Part shown: positions 37,419 through 46,713 of the stretch, piece by piece
Layout of the letters: each line of letters begins with the position of its first letter
How positions within the stretch are numbered: the stretch's first letter is position 1
NCBI RefSeq assembly: GCF_001423485.1
Contig: NZ_LMOD01000001.1
Location: 812,617 to 876,616, forward strand
Length of the DNA stretch: 64,000 nucleotides
Source: Microbacterium sp. Leaf320
GTDB lineage: Bacteria; Actinomycetota; Actinomycetes; Actinomycetales; Microbacteriaceae
Direction of reading: 5' to 3'
Made by a program: the position numbers and the translations under genes
Notes under the pieces: generated by a model
What the model saw: the letters and a program-made list of their open reading frames with translations, nothing else
The model's database searches: none
What the model was told of the DNA's origin: nothing

Positions 37419-39074
37419 GCGCGCTGCAGCGCGGCCGGCCTGCCGACCCGAGAACAGGCATCCGCCGAGGAACGTGCCCTCGAGTGCTCGATACCCGTGG
37501 ACACCGCCGCCTCCGAAGCCGCTCGCCTCACCAGCGGCGAAGAGCCCGGGGATGGGCTCACCGTCAGCGCCGAGCGCACGCCCGTCGAGATCGGTGTTGA
37601 TCCCGCCGAGGGACTTCCTCGTGAGGACGTGCAGCTTGACCGCGACGAGAGGGCCTGCGGCCGGATCCTGCAGCCGGTGCGGCGCAGCGGTGCGGATCAG
37701 CTTGTCGCCCCGGTATCCGCGCATCGAGCGCAGCATCCCGATCTGCGCATCCTTGGTGAACTCGTTGTCCATCTCCCTGTCGCGAGCCACGACCTCACGG
37801 CGGACGTGATCGATGTCGAGCGACTCTCCGCCCGGGTGGCGGCTCATCTGCTCCAGTAGCGACTCGAGGTCGTTCTCGACGATGAAGTCCTCACCCTCGT
37901 CGAGGAAGGCCTGCACCGGCCCCGTGGGCCCCTTGGCGAGTCGCGACTTGAGCAGCAGCCCGACGTCCTTGCCCGTCAGGTCGGGATTCTGCTCGCTGCC
38001 CGAGAGCGCGAACTCCTTCTCGATAATCTGGCGCGACGTCACGAACCACGAGTGGTCGTGCCCGGTCGTGCGCAGGTGAGCCAGGGTGCCCAGAGTGTCG
38101 AACCCGGGGAACAGTGGGACAGGCAGTCGCTTTCCCGTCGCATCGAGCCAGAGCGAGGACGGCCCGGGGAGGATCCGGATACCGTGCGACGGCCACACCG
38201 GATCCCAGTTCTTGATGCCCTCGACGTAGTGCCACATGCGGTCGCCGTTGATGAGACGGGCTCCGACCGCTTCCGAGACGGCATGCATCGATCCGTCGAC
38301 GTAGGCGGGCACACCTGTCAGCATCTGCTCGGGCGGAACGCCCAGACTCGCCGGCCAGGCCGCACGGACGAGGTCGTGGTTGCCGCCGATCCCGCCGGAC
38401 GACACGATCGTCGCACCCGCGCTGATCTCGAAGTCGCCGATGACCGCGCGAGAGGTCTCGACCCCCCGAGCAGCCGGGGTGGATTCGAGGATGGTCCCGC
38501 GCGCACCGGTCACGGCCCCATCCGTCGTGATGAGTTCCGTCACCCGGTGGCGGGGGAGGATCGTGATATGCCCCTCGCGCTCACCCTGCTCGACGGCAGC
38601 GGCGAACGGGGCGACGACCCCTGGCCCCGTACCCCAGGTGATGTGGAAGCGAGGAACGGAGTTGCCGGGCCCCAGAGCGCCGTATCCACCGCGTTCCGCC
38701 CAGCCCACCACCGGGAAGAAGCTCACACCCCGTTCGCGCAGCCAGGCGCGCTTCTCGCCCGCGGCGAAATGCAGATACGCCTCGGCCCAGCGTCGTGGCC
38801 AGTCGTCTTCTGGGCGGTCGAAGGCGGCAGTGCCGAACCAGTCCTGCGTGGCGAGAGCGAGCGAGTCGCGAATGCCCATGCGACGCTGCTCGGGTGAATC
38901 GATGAAGAACAGGCCTCCGAACGACCACCACGCCTGGCCGCCGAGGTTCGTGCGCGGCTCCTGATCGATCAGGATCACGCGACGGCCGGCATCGAGCGCC
39001 TCCCCGGCGGCGACGAGCCCGGCGAGCCCCCATCCGATGACCAGGACGTCTGCAGACAGGGGCGTGTTCGTCAT
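37416..39074 (-). CDS. FAD-binding dehydrogenase (KstD/fumarate reductase-like)
   Basis: 552 residues; ATG at 39074 overlaps the globin stop (ATGA). The N-terminal dinucleotide motif [24 protein letters not shown] is a slightly altered GxGxxG (first Gly followed by Trp), ending in LIDQEP, the FAD ribose site. [15 protein letters not shown] and the C-terminal [26 protein letters not shown] match the large FAD-binding dehydrogenase group related to 3-ketosteroid dehydrogenases. No heme or Fe-S motif. The substrate is unknown. It is the third gene of mscS-glbO-oxidoreductase, all overlapping by 4 nt. Confidence 0.85.
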   Translation of the reverse strand: MTNTPLSADVLVIGWGLAGLVAAGEALDAGRRVILIDQEPRTNLGGQAWWSFGGLFFIDSPEQRRMGIRDSLALATQDWFGTAAFDRPEDDWPRRWAEAYLHFAAGEKRAWLRERGVSFFPVVGWAERGGYGALGPGNSVPRFHITWGTGPGVVAPFAAAVEQGEREGHITILPRHRVTELITTDGAVTGARGTILESTPAARGVETSRAVIGDFEISAGATIVSSGGIGGNHDLVRAAWPASLGVPPEQMLTGVPAYVDGSMHAVSEAVGARLINGDRMWHYVEGIKNWDPVWPSHGIRILPGPSSLWLDATGKRLPVPLFPGFDTLGTLAHLRTTGHDHSWFVTSRQIIEKEFALSGSEQNPDLTGKDVGLLLKSRLAKGPTGPVQAFLDEGEDFIVENDLESLLEQMSRHPGGESLDIDHVRREVVARDREMDNEFTKDAQIGMLRSMRGYRGDKLIRTAAPHRLQDPAAGPLVAVKLHVLTRKSLGGINTDLDGRALGADGEPIPGLFAAGEASGFGGGGVHGYRALEGTFLGGCLFSGRQAGRAAAR

Positions 39075-39520
39075 GTGCTCTCCGTTGATTCCTGACGTGA
39101 TCGCGTCTCGAGCGTGGGGCGCCCGGCTGCGGAGGTGCCGATGCCTGACGGCTCGAATGTGTTCACCATGGCATACGCGGCGCGCTCGAGATAGTCCCAC
39201 AGCGTGGATTCGTGGAGCGGCGACAACTGCGCTTCGTCCACCGCGGTCCGCATGTGACGAAGCCACCGATCGCGGGCGTCGGGATCGACATGGAAGGGCA
39301 TGTGGCGCATCCGCAGACGAGGGTGGCCGCGCGTCTCGCCGTAGGTGGTCGGGCCGCCCCAGTACTGCTCGAGGAACATCAGCAGGCGCTCTTCGGCAGG
39401 GCCGAGGTCCTCCTCGGGATACATCGGCTTCAGGACCGGATCCGATGCCACCTCGCGGTAGAACACCGACACGATCTTCGCGAACGTCGCGCGACCGCCG
39501 ACCTCGTCGTAGAAGGTCAC
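39071..39520 (-). CDS. glbO: Group II truncated hemoglobin (trHbO)
   Basis: 149 residues, GTG start overlapping the mscS stop (GTGA). Small 2-over-2 heme globin that binds oxygen and reacts with peroxide or nitrogen oxides. Seen: FYDEVGG, B-helix Tyr21, [20 protein letters not shown] with the proximal His73, PFHV, and Trp86 (G8), the group II hallmark. A polar tail of about 25 residues follows the fold. It sits between mscS and an FAD oxidoreductase in a coupled operon; the oxidoreductase might reduce the heme, which is inference. Confidence 0.93.
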   Translation of the reverse strand: MTFYDEVGGRATFAKIVSVFYREVASDPVLKPMYPEEDLGPAEERLLMFLEQYWGGPTTYGETRGHPRLRMRHMPFHVDPDARDRWLRHMRTAVDEAQLSPLHESTLWDYLERAAYAMVNTFEPSGIGTSAAGRPTLETRSRQESTEST

Positions 39521-40590
39521 TTCTGGGGGCTCCCGTCGTCATTCGTCTTCTTGCGTCGCCAGATTCCGCGGTCAGGGATGACGGGCACGCCCGTGACGGC
39601 ATTCGGACGCGTCTTGGGCGGATTCGCGCCGCGCACGCGACGAGCGCCGTCGAGCCCGGTGGGGATCACGGTGGTCATGCTCGGGAAGGAGATCTCGTTC
39701 TCGAGGAGGGCCGTGCGCAGACGCTTGCGCAGTTCCTGTGCGACGTCATCCTTCGCATTGGCTCGGGCTTTGATGACCAGACGGACGACGAGAGCGTCAC
39801 CATCGATCGACTCGAGGCCCCACAGCTCGGGCTTCTCGATGATGCGCGTGCGCCACTTCGGGTCCTTTGAGAGGCTCATCGCGGTGTCGAGCATGATCTT
39901 CTCGACGTTCTCGAGGTCCGAATCCACAGGGACGCCGAGATCGATGATCGCGCGCGCCCAGCCCTGCGACATGTTTCCGATACGTGTGACCTCGCCGTTG
40001 CGGACGTACCAGAGCGTGCCGTTGACGTCGCGGACCTGGGTGATGCGCACGCTGACGTACTCGACCACACCGGACGCGAGGCCGAGATCGACGACGTCGC
40101 CGATGCCGATCTGATCCTCGGCGACGATGAAGATGCCGTTGAGCACGTCTTTGACGATGTTCTGCGCGCCGAAACCGAGGCCGGCGCCGACGGCCGCCGT
40201 CAGCAGGGTGAGAGAGCCGAGAAGGGTCGGTGCCAGGTGATTGACCACGAGGACGATCGCGATCACCACGAGCATCACATTGACGATGTTCTGCAGGATC
40301 GTCCCAAGGGTTCGCGTGCGCTGCACCAGGCGCATGTCGGCGAGAGGCGACCGTTCGAGAGCTTGGGTGTCGTCGACGGCGGCCTTGTTCTTGGCGCTGT
40401 CGACGATGCGGTGCACGATACGTCGGATGACGACGCGGAGCGCCAGCGCGATCAGTACGCATCCCGCGATGATCGCGACCACGCCGAGTGCCTGGAGGCC
40501 GATGTCACGGAACACGGTGACAGCGTCCATCCACCAGTCGGGGAGCGTGACCTCAGCGGGATCAGGGTTTGATTCGAATGGCTGCATCAT
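39517..40590 (-). CDS. MscS family mechanosensitive channel
   Basis: 357 residues from ATG at 40590; a second ATG at 40587 is equally possible. Three or four N-terminal helices (about 20-135) precede a TM3-like pore helix with [37 protein letters not shown], the MscS signature split here across the pore and beta domain. The beta domain with [17 protein letters not shown] and a C-terminal alpha/beta cytoplasmic domain follow, then a basic tail. It vents ions under hypo-osmotic shock. First gene of a coupled operon with glbO and an FAD oxidoreductase. Confidence 0.9.
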   Translation of the reverse strand: MMQPFESNPDPAEVTLPDWWMDAVTVFRDIGLQALGVVAIIAGCVLIALALRVVIRRIVHRIVDSAKNKAAVDDTQALERSPLADMRLVQRTRTLGTILQNIVNVMLVVIAIVLVVNHLAPTLLGSLTLLTAAVGAGLGFGAQNIVKDVLNGIFIVAEDQIGIGDVVDLGLASGVVEYVSVRITQVRDVNGTLWYVRNGEVTRIGNMSQGWARAIIDLGVPVDSDLENVEKIMLDTAMSLSKDPKWRTRIIEKPELWGLESIDGDALVVRLVIKARANAKDDVAQELRKRLRTALLENEISFPSMTTVIPTGLDGARRVRGANPPKTRPNAVTGVPVIPDRGIWRRKKTNDDGSPQK

Positions 40591-40597
40591 CCCCTCC

Positions 40598-40603
40598 AGA
40601 GTA
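40598..40603 (-). promoter_or_regulatory. -10 box of the mscS operon
   Basis: TACTCT, 7-nt spacer GGAGGGG, ATG at 40590 on the minus strand. The spacer could also act as a ribosome site for the second ATG at 40587. The box adjoins the pepN terminator. Confidence 0.5.
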
Positions 40604-40605
40604 GC

Positions 40606-40651
40606 GATCAGGCCTCTGTGCGGGCTGGACGCACCGCGCAGAGGCCTGATC
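40606..40651 (-). terminator. Strong hairpin terminator of pepN
   Basis: GATCAGGCCTCTGTGCGG, 10-nt loop, CCGCGCAGAGGCCTGATC: an 18-bp stem interrupted only by one T-G pair, 12 nt after the pepN stop. No T-run. It ends 2 nt from the mscS -10 box. Confidence 0.85.
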
Positions 40652-40663
40652 GGGAGACGGGTC

Positions 40664-43216
40664 TCAGTCCTCGGCGTCGCGAGACTGTGCCGCGAGTGCA
40701 CGCTCGACGTCGGCGAGGTTCTCGAGCACGAGGCGACGCAGCGCGGGGGCTGCGTCCTGGTGGGCGGAGAGCCACGCGCGCGTGGAGTCGCGGAGCTCGA
40801 CGTCGGCGATCGCGGTCGGGAACAGGCCGACGACCAGGTACTGGGCGATCTGATACGTGCGCGATTCCCAGATCGGGATGAGCATGTCGAAGTACGCGGG
40901 GACGAACGCGCGCAGCGACTCCGCGCCCGCGGGGTGCACGAATCCGAGGGCCGCGGAACGCACGATCGTGTTCGGAGCGTCGTCGCGCTCGATCAGCGAG
41001 GCCCAGGCTGCCTTCTTCGACGCGCTGTCCGGCAGTGCGGCGCGCGCCTGAGCGGCGAACTCGCCGCCCTTCGCGGTGTTGTCGGACGAGAGCGCCGCGT
41101 CGATCGATGCGGCATCGGTGGCGCCGATGGTGGCGAGACCGACGAGGAGCTGCCAGTTGAGGTCGGCGTCGATCTCGAGCCCGGGGAGAGTCTCCTCACC
41201 TGACCGGAGTCGACCGATGATGCCGGCGTGATCCGGCGTGACCAGCGCGTTCGCGAAGGCAGTGACGAACTGCAGCTGGCTGTCGCTGCCGGACTCAGCG
41301 GCCTCGGCGAGCGCCCAGAGACCGTCTGCGACCTTCTGACGCGCCGCGAGACGCGTCTCGGGCGTGACGTACAGAGTCGCCGCCGTGCGGAGCTGCGCGA
41401 GCGTCGTGCGCACCGTCGTCGACTCGGTCTCTCGACCGATGTTGCCGAGCACGAGATCGATGTAGTCGGTCGCGGCGGTCTCGGCATCGCGCGTCTGGTC
41501 CCAGGCTGCGCCCCAGACGAGGGAACGGGCGAGAGGATCGCTGATGTCCGCGAGGTGCGCGATCGCCGTGGCGAGCGAGCGCTCGTCGAGGCGGATCTTC
41601 GCGTAGGCGAGGTCGTTGTCGTTGAGGAGCACGAGGTCGGGGCGCGCGATTCCGTGCAGCTCCGGAACCTCGGTGCGGTCGCCGTCGACGTCGACCTCGG
41701 CGTAGTGGCTGCGCACGAGCACGCCGTTCGTGAGGGTGTAGAAGCCGATCCCGAGGCGGTGCGGACGAATAGTCGGGTAATCGGCCGGCGCGGTCTGCGT
41801 GACGGCGAAGCGCGAGATCGTTCCGTCGGAGTCCTCGGCGATCACGGGTTCCAGCGTGTTGACGCCGGCGGTCTCGAGCCACTTCTTCGACCAGGTGCTG
41901 AGGTCGCGACCGCTGGTCGCCTCGAGCTCGACGAGCAGGTCGCTCAGCTCGGTGTTGCCCCACGAGTGCTTCTTGAAGTACTGCGAGACGCCCGCGAAGA
42001 ACTCCTCGATGCCCACCCATGCGGCGAGCTGCTTGAGCACCGAGCCGCCCTTCGCGTAGGTGATGCCGTCGAAGTTGACCTGCACGTCCTCGAGGTCGTT
42101 GATCACCGCGGTGATCGGGTGCGTCGACGGCAGCTGATCCTGGCGGTACGCCCAGGTCTTCTCCATCGCGTTGAACGTCGTCCACGCCTCGGTCCACTCG
42201 GTGGCCTCGGCGGTGGCGATCGTGGAGGCCCACTCGGCGAACGACTCGTTCAGCCAGAGGTCGTTCCACCACTTCATCGTGACCAGGTCGCCGAACCACA
42301 TGTGCGCGAGCTCGTGCAGGATCGTGACGACGCGACGCTCCTTGACGGCGTCGGTCACCTTGCTGCGGAACACGTACGTCTCGGTGAACGTCACGGCGCC
42401 CGCGTTCTCCATCGCGCCGGCGTTGAACTCGGGGACGAAGAGCTGGTCGTACTTGGCGAACGGGTAGGGAACGTCGAACTTGGACTCGTAATAGGCGAAG
42501 CCCTCACGGGTCTTGTCGAAGATGTAGTCGGCATCGAGGTGCTGCCACAGGCTCTTGCGACCGTAGACGCCGAGGGGGATCACGCGGCCGGACGCGCTGG
42601 TGAGCTCCGAGAACGTGGACTCGTAGGGACCTGCGACGAGGGCCGTGATGTACGAGGAGATGCGAGGAGTGGGCTCGAAACCCCATGTGGCGACCGTGTC
42701 GTCGTCGTGCACGATCGGTTCCGGGGTGGGGGAGTTGGAGACGACCTTCCAGGAGGCCGGTGCCGTCACCGTGAACTGGAACGTGGCTTTGAGGTCGGGC
42801 TGCTCGAACACTGCGAAGACGCGACGCGAGTCGGGAACCTCGAACTGCGAGTAGAGGTAGACCTCGCCGTCGACCGGGTCGACGAACCGGTGCAGGCCCT
42901 CTCCGGTGTTCGTGTACTCGCAGTCGGCGTCGACGACGAGGACGTTCTCTGCCTGCAGGCCGGCGAGGGCGATGCGCGAGTCGGCGAAGACCTCGTCGGG
43001 ATCGAGCTGCTCGCCGTTCAGCGAGATCTCGCGGACCTCGCGGGCGATCAGGTCGATGAAGGTGAAGCTCTCCGGCGTCGCGGTGAAGCGCACGACGCTG
43101 CGGGAGCCGAAGACCTCGGCACCCTTCGTCAGGTCGAGCGAGACCTCGTACGACTGGGTGTCGACGAAGTCGCGGCGCTCCTGCGCTTCGATGCGGGTGA
43201 GGTTCTCTCCAGGCAC
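40664..43216 (-). CDS. pepN: Aminopeptidase N (M1 zinc metallopeptidase)
   Basis: 850 residues. GTG at 43216 is chosen because GGGAG lies about 7 nt upstream and PGENLTRIEAQER is the usual start of actinobacterial PepN; the reading frame stays open to 43282. Removes N-terminal residues from peptides. Seen: substrate motif FNAGAMENAGA, zinc site HELAHMWFGDLVTMKWWNDLWLNESFAEW (HExxH plus distant Glu), a catalytic Tyr region beyond, and an ERAP1-like helical C-terminal domain (about 520-840). It is monocistronic with a strong terminator and divergent from hemH. Confidence 0.95.
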   Translation of the reverse strand: MPGENLTRIEAQERRDFVDTQSYEVSLDLTKGAEVFGSRSVVRFTATPESFTFIDLIAREVREISLNGEQLDPDEVFADSRIALAGLQAENVLVVDADCEYTNTGEGLHRFVDPVDGEVYLYSQFEVPDSRRVFAVFEQPDLKATFQFTVTAPASWKVVSNSPTPEPIVHDDDTVATWGFEPTPRISSYITALVAGPYESTFSELTSASGRVIPLGVYGRKSLWQHLDADYIFDKTREGFAYYESKFDVPYPFAKYDQLFVPEFNAGAMENAGAVTFTETYVFRSKVTDAVKERRVVTILHELAHMWFGDLVTMKWWNDLWLNESFAEWASTIATAEATEWTEAWTTFNAMEKTWAYRQDQLPSTHPITAVINDLEDVQVNFDGITYAKGGSVLKQLAAWVGIEEFFAGVSQYFKKHSWGNTELSDLLVELEATSGRDLSTWSKKWLETAGVNTLEPVIAEDSDGTISRFAVTQTAPADYPTIRPHRLGIGFYTLTNGVLVRSHYAEVDVDGDRTEVPELHGIARPDLVLLNDNDLAYAKIRLDERSLATAIAHLADISDPLARSLVWGAAWDQTRDAETAATDYIDLVLGNIGRETESTTVRTTLAQLRTAATLYVTPETRLAARQKVADGLWALAEAAESGSDSQLQFVTAFANALVTPDHAGIIGRLRSGEETLPGLEIDADLNWQLLVGLATIGATDAASIDAALSSDNTAKGGEFAAQARAALPDSASKKAAWASLIERDDAPNTIVRSAALGFVHPAGAESLRAFVPAYFDMLIPIWESRTYQIAQYLVVGLFPTAIADVELRDSTRAWLSAHQDAAPALRRLVLENLADVERALAAQSRDAED

Positions 43217-43340
43217 AGCGGTACTCCCAGGGGTGAGGGGATGCTGCCGCAACCCAGCGCAGTTGGCGCCCACGGCAACCATGACAGCCTACGCCAGCAC
43301 AGCGACCTGTCTCACTCTCGGAAGGTGAAAGAATGGGGAG

Positions 43341-44525
43341 GTGACCGCGATCGAGCCGAACACCGTCCTCTTTGCCTCTGCTGCTGCCGCTTCCGGTGCG
43401 CCCTACATCACGACCCCCGTCGCCTATGACGGCATCCTCCTCGCCGGATTCGGAGGACCGGAGGGCCAGGACGACGTGATCCCCTTCCTCCGCAACGTGA
43501 CGAGAGGTCGAGGAATCCCCGACGAGCGTCTCGAGGAGGTCGCGCACCATTACCGTCACTTCGGGGGAGTGAGCCCGATCAACGGCCAGAACCGCATCCT
43601 CAAGGAAGCGCTCGAAGGGGAGCTCGCACGCCGCGGCATCGACCTGCCGGTGTACTGGGGCAATCGCAACTGGAGTCCCTACCTCGAAGAGGTCGTGACG
43701 GAAGCCGCGGCCGACGGCAAGACGACTCTCCTCGCCTTCGCCACCAGCGCCTACAGCTCGTTCTCGAGCTGCCGCCAGTACCGCGAGGACTTCGCGCGCG
43801 TCCTGGCGGACACGAACCTCGGCGAGACCGTGACGATCGACAAGATCCGTCCCTTCTACGACCATCCCGGCTTCGTGGAGTCGTTCGAGACCGGAGTTCG
43901 CGAGGCGGTCGAGGCTTTCCTCGGTCAGGGCATCGCCCCCGCCGAGATCCAGATCCTCTTCTCCACTCACAGCATTCCGACTGCGGATGCGGAGCGCTCC
44001 GGCGCTCGGGACATCGACTGGGGAGAGGGAGGCGCGTACGCCGCCCAGCATCTCGCCGTCGCCGCCTGGGTCATGGACCGGGTGCGCGCGAGCATCCCCG
44101 AAGCCGCGGACGTCGCGTGGGAGCTCGTGTACCAGTCCCGCTCCGGCCCCGCATCGCAGCCGTGGCTCGAGCCCGACGTGTGCGACGTGATCGGCGAGCT
44201 GCCCGAGCGTGGCCGCAAGGCCGTCGCCGTGGTTCCCGTCGGATTCATGAGCGATCACATGGAGGTCCTCTGGGACCTCGACACCGAGGCCGCCGAGGCT
44301 GCGGAAGAGGCGGGGCTCGCGTTCACGCGGACGCCGACCCCCGGGGTCGCACCGTCGTTCGTCACCGGCATCGTCGATCTGATCGTCGAGCGTCTCGAGG
44401 GCCGACCGAACGAGGAGCGACCGCATGTCACCGCGCTGCCCGGCGCCTTCGACGTGTGCCGCCCCGGGTGCTGCGAGAACGTGCGAGCGGGGTTCAAGCC
44501 CGCTGCGTCCGGTGTCGCCCCGTGA
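43341..44525 (+). CDS. hemH: Ferrochelatase, coproporphyrin type
   Basis: 394 residues, GTG start. Inserts Fe2+ into coproporphyrin III (CpfC) or protoporphyrin; in actinobacteria the coproporphyrin route is usual. Seen: ILLAGFGGPEG, HYRHFGGVSPINGQN, FATSAYSSFSSCRQYRED, and the catalytic His in ILFSTHSIP, with VPVGFMSDHMEVLWDLD later. Four Cys (144, 373, 377, 378) fit a [2Fe-2S] site as in other actinobacterial enzymes. AAGAAT ends 6 nt before the GTG and GGGGAG lies in the spacer, so the translation mode is ambiguous. The heme product fits the trHbO in this window. Confidence 0.94.
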   Translation: MTAIEPNTVLFASAAAASGAPYITTPVAYDGILLAGFGGPEGQDDVIPFLRNVTRGRGIPDERLEEVAHHYRHFGGVSPINGQNRILKEALEGELARRGIDLPVYWGNRNWSPYLEEVVTEAAADGKTTLLAFATSAYSSFSSCRQYREDFARVLADTNLGETVTIDKIRPFYDHPGFVESFETGVREAVEAFLGQGIAPAEIQILFSTHSIPTADAERSGARDIDWGEGGAYAAQHLAVAAWVMDRVRASIPEAADVAWELVYQSRSGPASQPWLEPDVCDVIGELPERGRKAVAVVPVGFMSDHMEVLWDLDTEAAEAAEEAGLAFTRTPTPGVAPSFVTGIVDLIVERLEGRPNEERPHVTALPGAFDVCRPGCCENVRAGFKPAASGVAP

Positions 44526-44549
44526 TCACCCGCTGACCCTCGACGCTTC

Positions 44550-44555
44550 TAGGAT
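44550..44555 (+). promoter_or_regulatory. -10 box of rpiB-nei
   Basis: TAGGAT with a 7-nt spacer before ATG 44563. An in-frame ATG at 44554 lies inside the box and so is unlikely to be the start. Confidence 0.5.
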
Positions 44556-44562
44556 GGATGCC

Positions 44563-45048
44563 ATGCGCATCCATATCGCCACCGATCACGCCGGTCTCGA
44601 CTTCTCCACGCAGCTGCAGGACCACCTGCGCGGCGCCGGTCACGAGGTCGTGGATCACGGGCCGGTGGAATACGACGCCGTCGACGACTACCCCGCCTTC
44701 TGCATCCGCGCGGCGCAGGCTGTGGTCGCCGATCAGGCGTCCGGGATCGACACGCTCGGCGTCGTCTTCGGAGGGTCGGGCAACGGCGAGCAGATCGCCG
44801 CGAACAAGGTCGAGGGCGTCCGCGCCGCGCTGGTGTGGAACACCTCGACGGCGGAACTCGCGCGCGAGCACAACGATGCCAACGTGATCTCGATCGGAGC
44901 GCGTCAGCACACGTTCGACGAGGTCACCTCGTTCATCGACACCTTCATCTCGACGCCGTTCTCACACGACGAGCGCCACGTCCGCCGCATCGGTCAGATC
45001 GCAGACTTCGAGCGCGACGGATCCCTTCTTCCGGACCCGCGAGCCTGA
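44563..45048 (+). CDS. rpiB: Ribose-5-phosphate isomerase B
   Basis: 161 residues from ATG at 44563. Interconverts ribose-5-phosphate and ribulose-5-phosphate. Seen: IATDHAGLDF near the N-terminus, GVVFGGSGNGEQIAANK with Glu76, which replaces the catalytic Cys of E. coli RpiB as in the M. tuberculosis enzyme, and WNTSTAELAREHNDANVISIGAR. The length and motif match the actinobacterial subtype. It is followed by the nei gene after a single base and probably co-transcribed. Confidence 0.94.
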   Translation: MRIHIATDHAGLDFSTQLQDHLRGAGHEVVDHGPVEYDAVDDYPAFCIRAAQAVVADQASGIDTLGVVFGGSGNGEQIAANKVEGVRAALVWNTSTAELAREHNDANVISIGARQHTFDEVTSFIDTFISTPFSHDERHVRRIGQIADFERDGSLLPDPRA

Positions 45049-45049
45049 C

Positions 45050-46048
45050 ATGCCCGAGGGGCATTCGGTCCACCGCATCGCGCGCCAGTTCCAGCGCAAC
45101 TTCGTCGGCAAGACGATGAGGGCTTCGAGCCCTCAGGGACGCTTCGCCGAAGGCGCGGCCCTGCTCGACGGACGTGACGCGCTCAGCGTCCAGGCCGTCG
45201 GCAAGCAGATGTTCCTCGAAGCCGAGGGCGACCTCTGGCTGCGCGTTCATCTCGGCCTGTACGGTGCATGGGACTTCGCCGGGGAGATCCTGGTGGACCC
45301 CACGATCGCGTCCGCGAACGGACGCATGGGACAGACGAACCAGCGGGGCACCGTGGTCGACGAGGAGATCCTCGACGACGCGGGTGAGAACTCCCTCGCA
45401 TCGATCGGCGCACCGCGACGCACTCGGGTGCACGTGCGCATGTCCGAGCAGACCAAGGGCCTCGCCGATGAGGGGCTGGAGTGGCCGCCTCCCGTCGTGG
45501 GTCAGGTGCGGCTGCGCCTGATGACCGACATCACGGCCGCCGACCTGCGCGGGCCGACCGCGTGCGTGCTGCAGACTCCGGAGGAGATGCTCGCCAGTGT
45601 CGCCAAACTGGGTCCGGATCCGCTCGTGGGTGATCCCGCGCAGAATGAGGAACGCTTCGTCCAGGCCGTCCGCAAGAAGCAGACCGTGATCGCGCTTCTG
45701 CTCATGGATCAGGCCGTGGTGAGCGGCATCGGCAACGTGTACCGCGCCGAGATGCTCTTCCGTCAGCGATTGAACCCCCACACGCCGGGGCGCGATGTAC
45801 CGGAGGACGTGGTGCGCGCGCTGTGGCACGACTGGGTGGATCTGCTCGCGATCGGGGTCGAGACCGGTCAGATGATGACCATGGACGATCTCTCGCCTGA
45901 TCAGTATCGTGCGGCGATGGCGAGCCGCGACGACCGCCATTGGGTCTACCACCGGGCAGGTCTTCCGTGTCGTGCCTGCGGCACCGAGATCGCACTCGAG
46001 GAGATCGGTGCGCGCAAGCTGTACTGGTGTCCGCGCTGCCAGGCGTGA
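45050..46048 (+). CDS. nei: Fpg/Nei family DNA glycosylase (endonuclease VIII-like)
   Basis: 332 residues. Bifunctional glycosylase/AP lyase: the mature N-terminus is Pro-Glu-Gly-His-Ser, with Pro2 nucleophile and Glu3. Seen: Lys53 in VGKQMFLE, an H2TH region with VSGIGNVYRAEMLF, and a Cys4 zinc finger in the last 25 residues (CRAC...CPRC). It is longer than typical Nei (about 265) because of a charged insert around 75-145 (SANGRMGQTNQRGTVVDEE) within the N-terminal beta sandwich. Actinobacterial Nei2 is the closest type. It removes oxidised pyrimidines. Confidence 0.92.
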   Translation: MPEGHSVHRIARQFQRNFVGKTMRASSPQGRFAEGAALLDGRDALSVQAVGKQMFLEAEGDLWLRVHLGLYGAWDFAGEILVDPTIASANGRMGQTNQRGTVVDEEILDDAGENSLASIGAPRRTRVHVRMSEQTKGLADEGLEWPPPVVGQVRLRLMTDITAADLRGPTACVLQTPEEMLASVAKLGPDPLVGDPAQNEERFVQAVRKKQTVIALLLMDQAVVSGIGNVYRAEMLFRQRLNPHTPGRDVPEDVVRALWHDWVDLLAIGVETGQMMTMDDLSPDQYRAAMASRDDRHWVYHRAGLPCRACGTEIALEEIGARKLYWCPRCQA

Positions 46049-46059
46049 GCCGTCGGCCA

Positions 46060-46065
46060 TAGGCT
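46060..46065 (+). promoter_or_regulatory. Leaderless -10 box of the paiB-amidohydrolase operon
   Basis: TAGGCT, spacer GGGACG (6 nt), ATG at 46072. Confidence 0.6.
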
Positions 46066-46071
46066 GGGACG

Positions 46072-46713
46072 ATGCGTCAGAACCCCAGCTTCACGCTCGC
46101 TGATGTCGCCGAGATCCGGCGGGTCATCGATGCGAATCCTTGGACGACGATCGTCAGCAACGGTCCGGACGGACTCGTGTCATCGCACTACGTGGCCCTG
46201 CTCGACGACGATCGCGACGACCTGACGATCGTCGGACATGTCGGCCGCCCCGATGACCTGATCCACGGGATGGGGGAGAGGGAGCTCCTCGTCGTCTTCC
46301 AGGGACCGCACGGCTACATCTCGCCGGGCTGGTACGGCGACGTCCAGGCCGTGCCGACCTGGAACTACACCGCCGTGCACTTGGCGGGAGTCCCCGAGAT
46401 CCTCAGTGACGAGGAGAACCTCGCAGTGCTCGATCGACTCGTCGACCGGTTCGAGGGCCGGATGCCCGAGCCGCGGGGCATGTGGGAGCGCCCGAACGAC
46501 CCGGCTTTCGTCTCTCGACTCGCCGCGGGGACGGTCGGTTTCCGGCTCACCCCGACCCGCGTGGTCGCGAAGCGCAAGCTGAGCCAGAACAAGCCGGCCG
46601 AGACCGTCGAGACCGTGATCGCAGAGCTCGAGGGCGACGGCCCGTACGCACAGCCCGAACTCGCCGCTGAGATGAGGCGTGCCGAGGCAGCCCGTGCAGG
46701 AGGAACCAGGTGA
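46072..46713 (+). CDS. FMN-binding protein of the PaiB family
   Basis: 213 residues. PaiB proteins have a split-barrel FMN fold; B. subtilis PaiB is described as a repressor of sporulation and protease genes, though no classic DNA-binding motif is present. Seen: the start FTLADVAEIRRVIDANPWTTIV, GHVGRPDDLIHG, VFQGPHGYISPGWYGD and VPTWNYTAVHL, all family signatures, and KLSQNKPAETVETVIAELE near the end. It overlaps the amidohydrolase gene by 4 nt (GTGA). Regulatory function in this organism is not proven. Confidence 0.88.
   Translation: MRQNPSFTLADVAEIRRVIDANPWTTIVSNGPDGLVSSHYVALLDDDRDDLTIVGHVGRPDDLIHGMGERELLVVFQGPHGYISPGWYGDVQAVPTWNYTAVHLAGVPEILSDEENLAVLDRLVDRFEGRMPEPRGMWERPNDPAFVSRLAAGTVGFRLTPTRVVAKRKLSQNKPAETVETVIAELEGDGPYAQPELAAEMRRAEAARAGGTR

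Noticed and set aside
41228..43429. A 733-codon open frame antisense to pepN
   Set aside because: High GC gives long stop-free antisense frames. The translation is low-complexity Arg/Glu/Val/Gly text with no domain, while the minus strand encodes a complete M1 peptidase.
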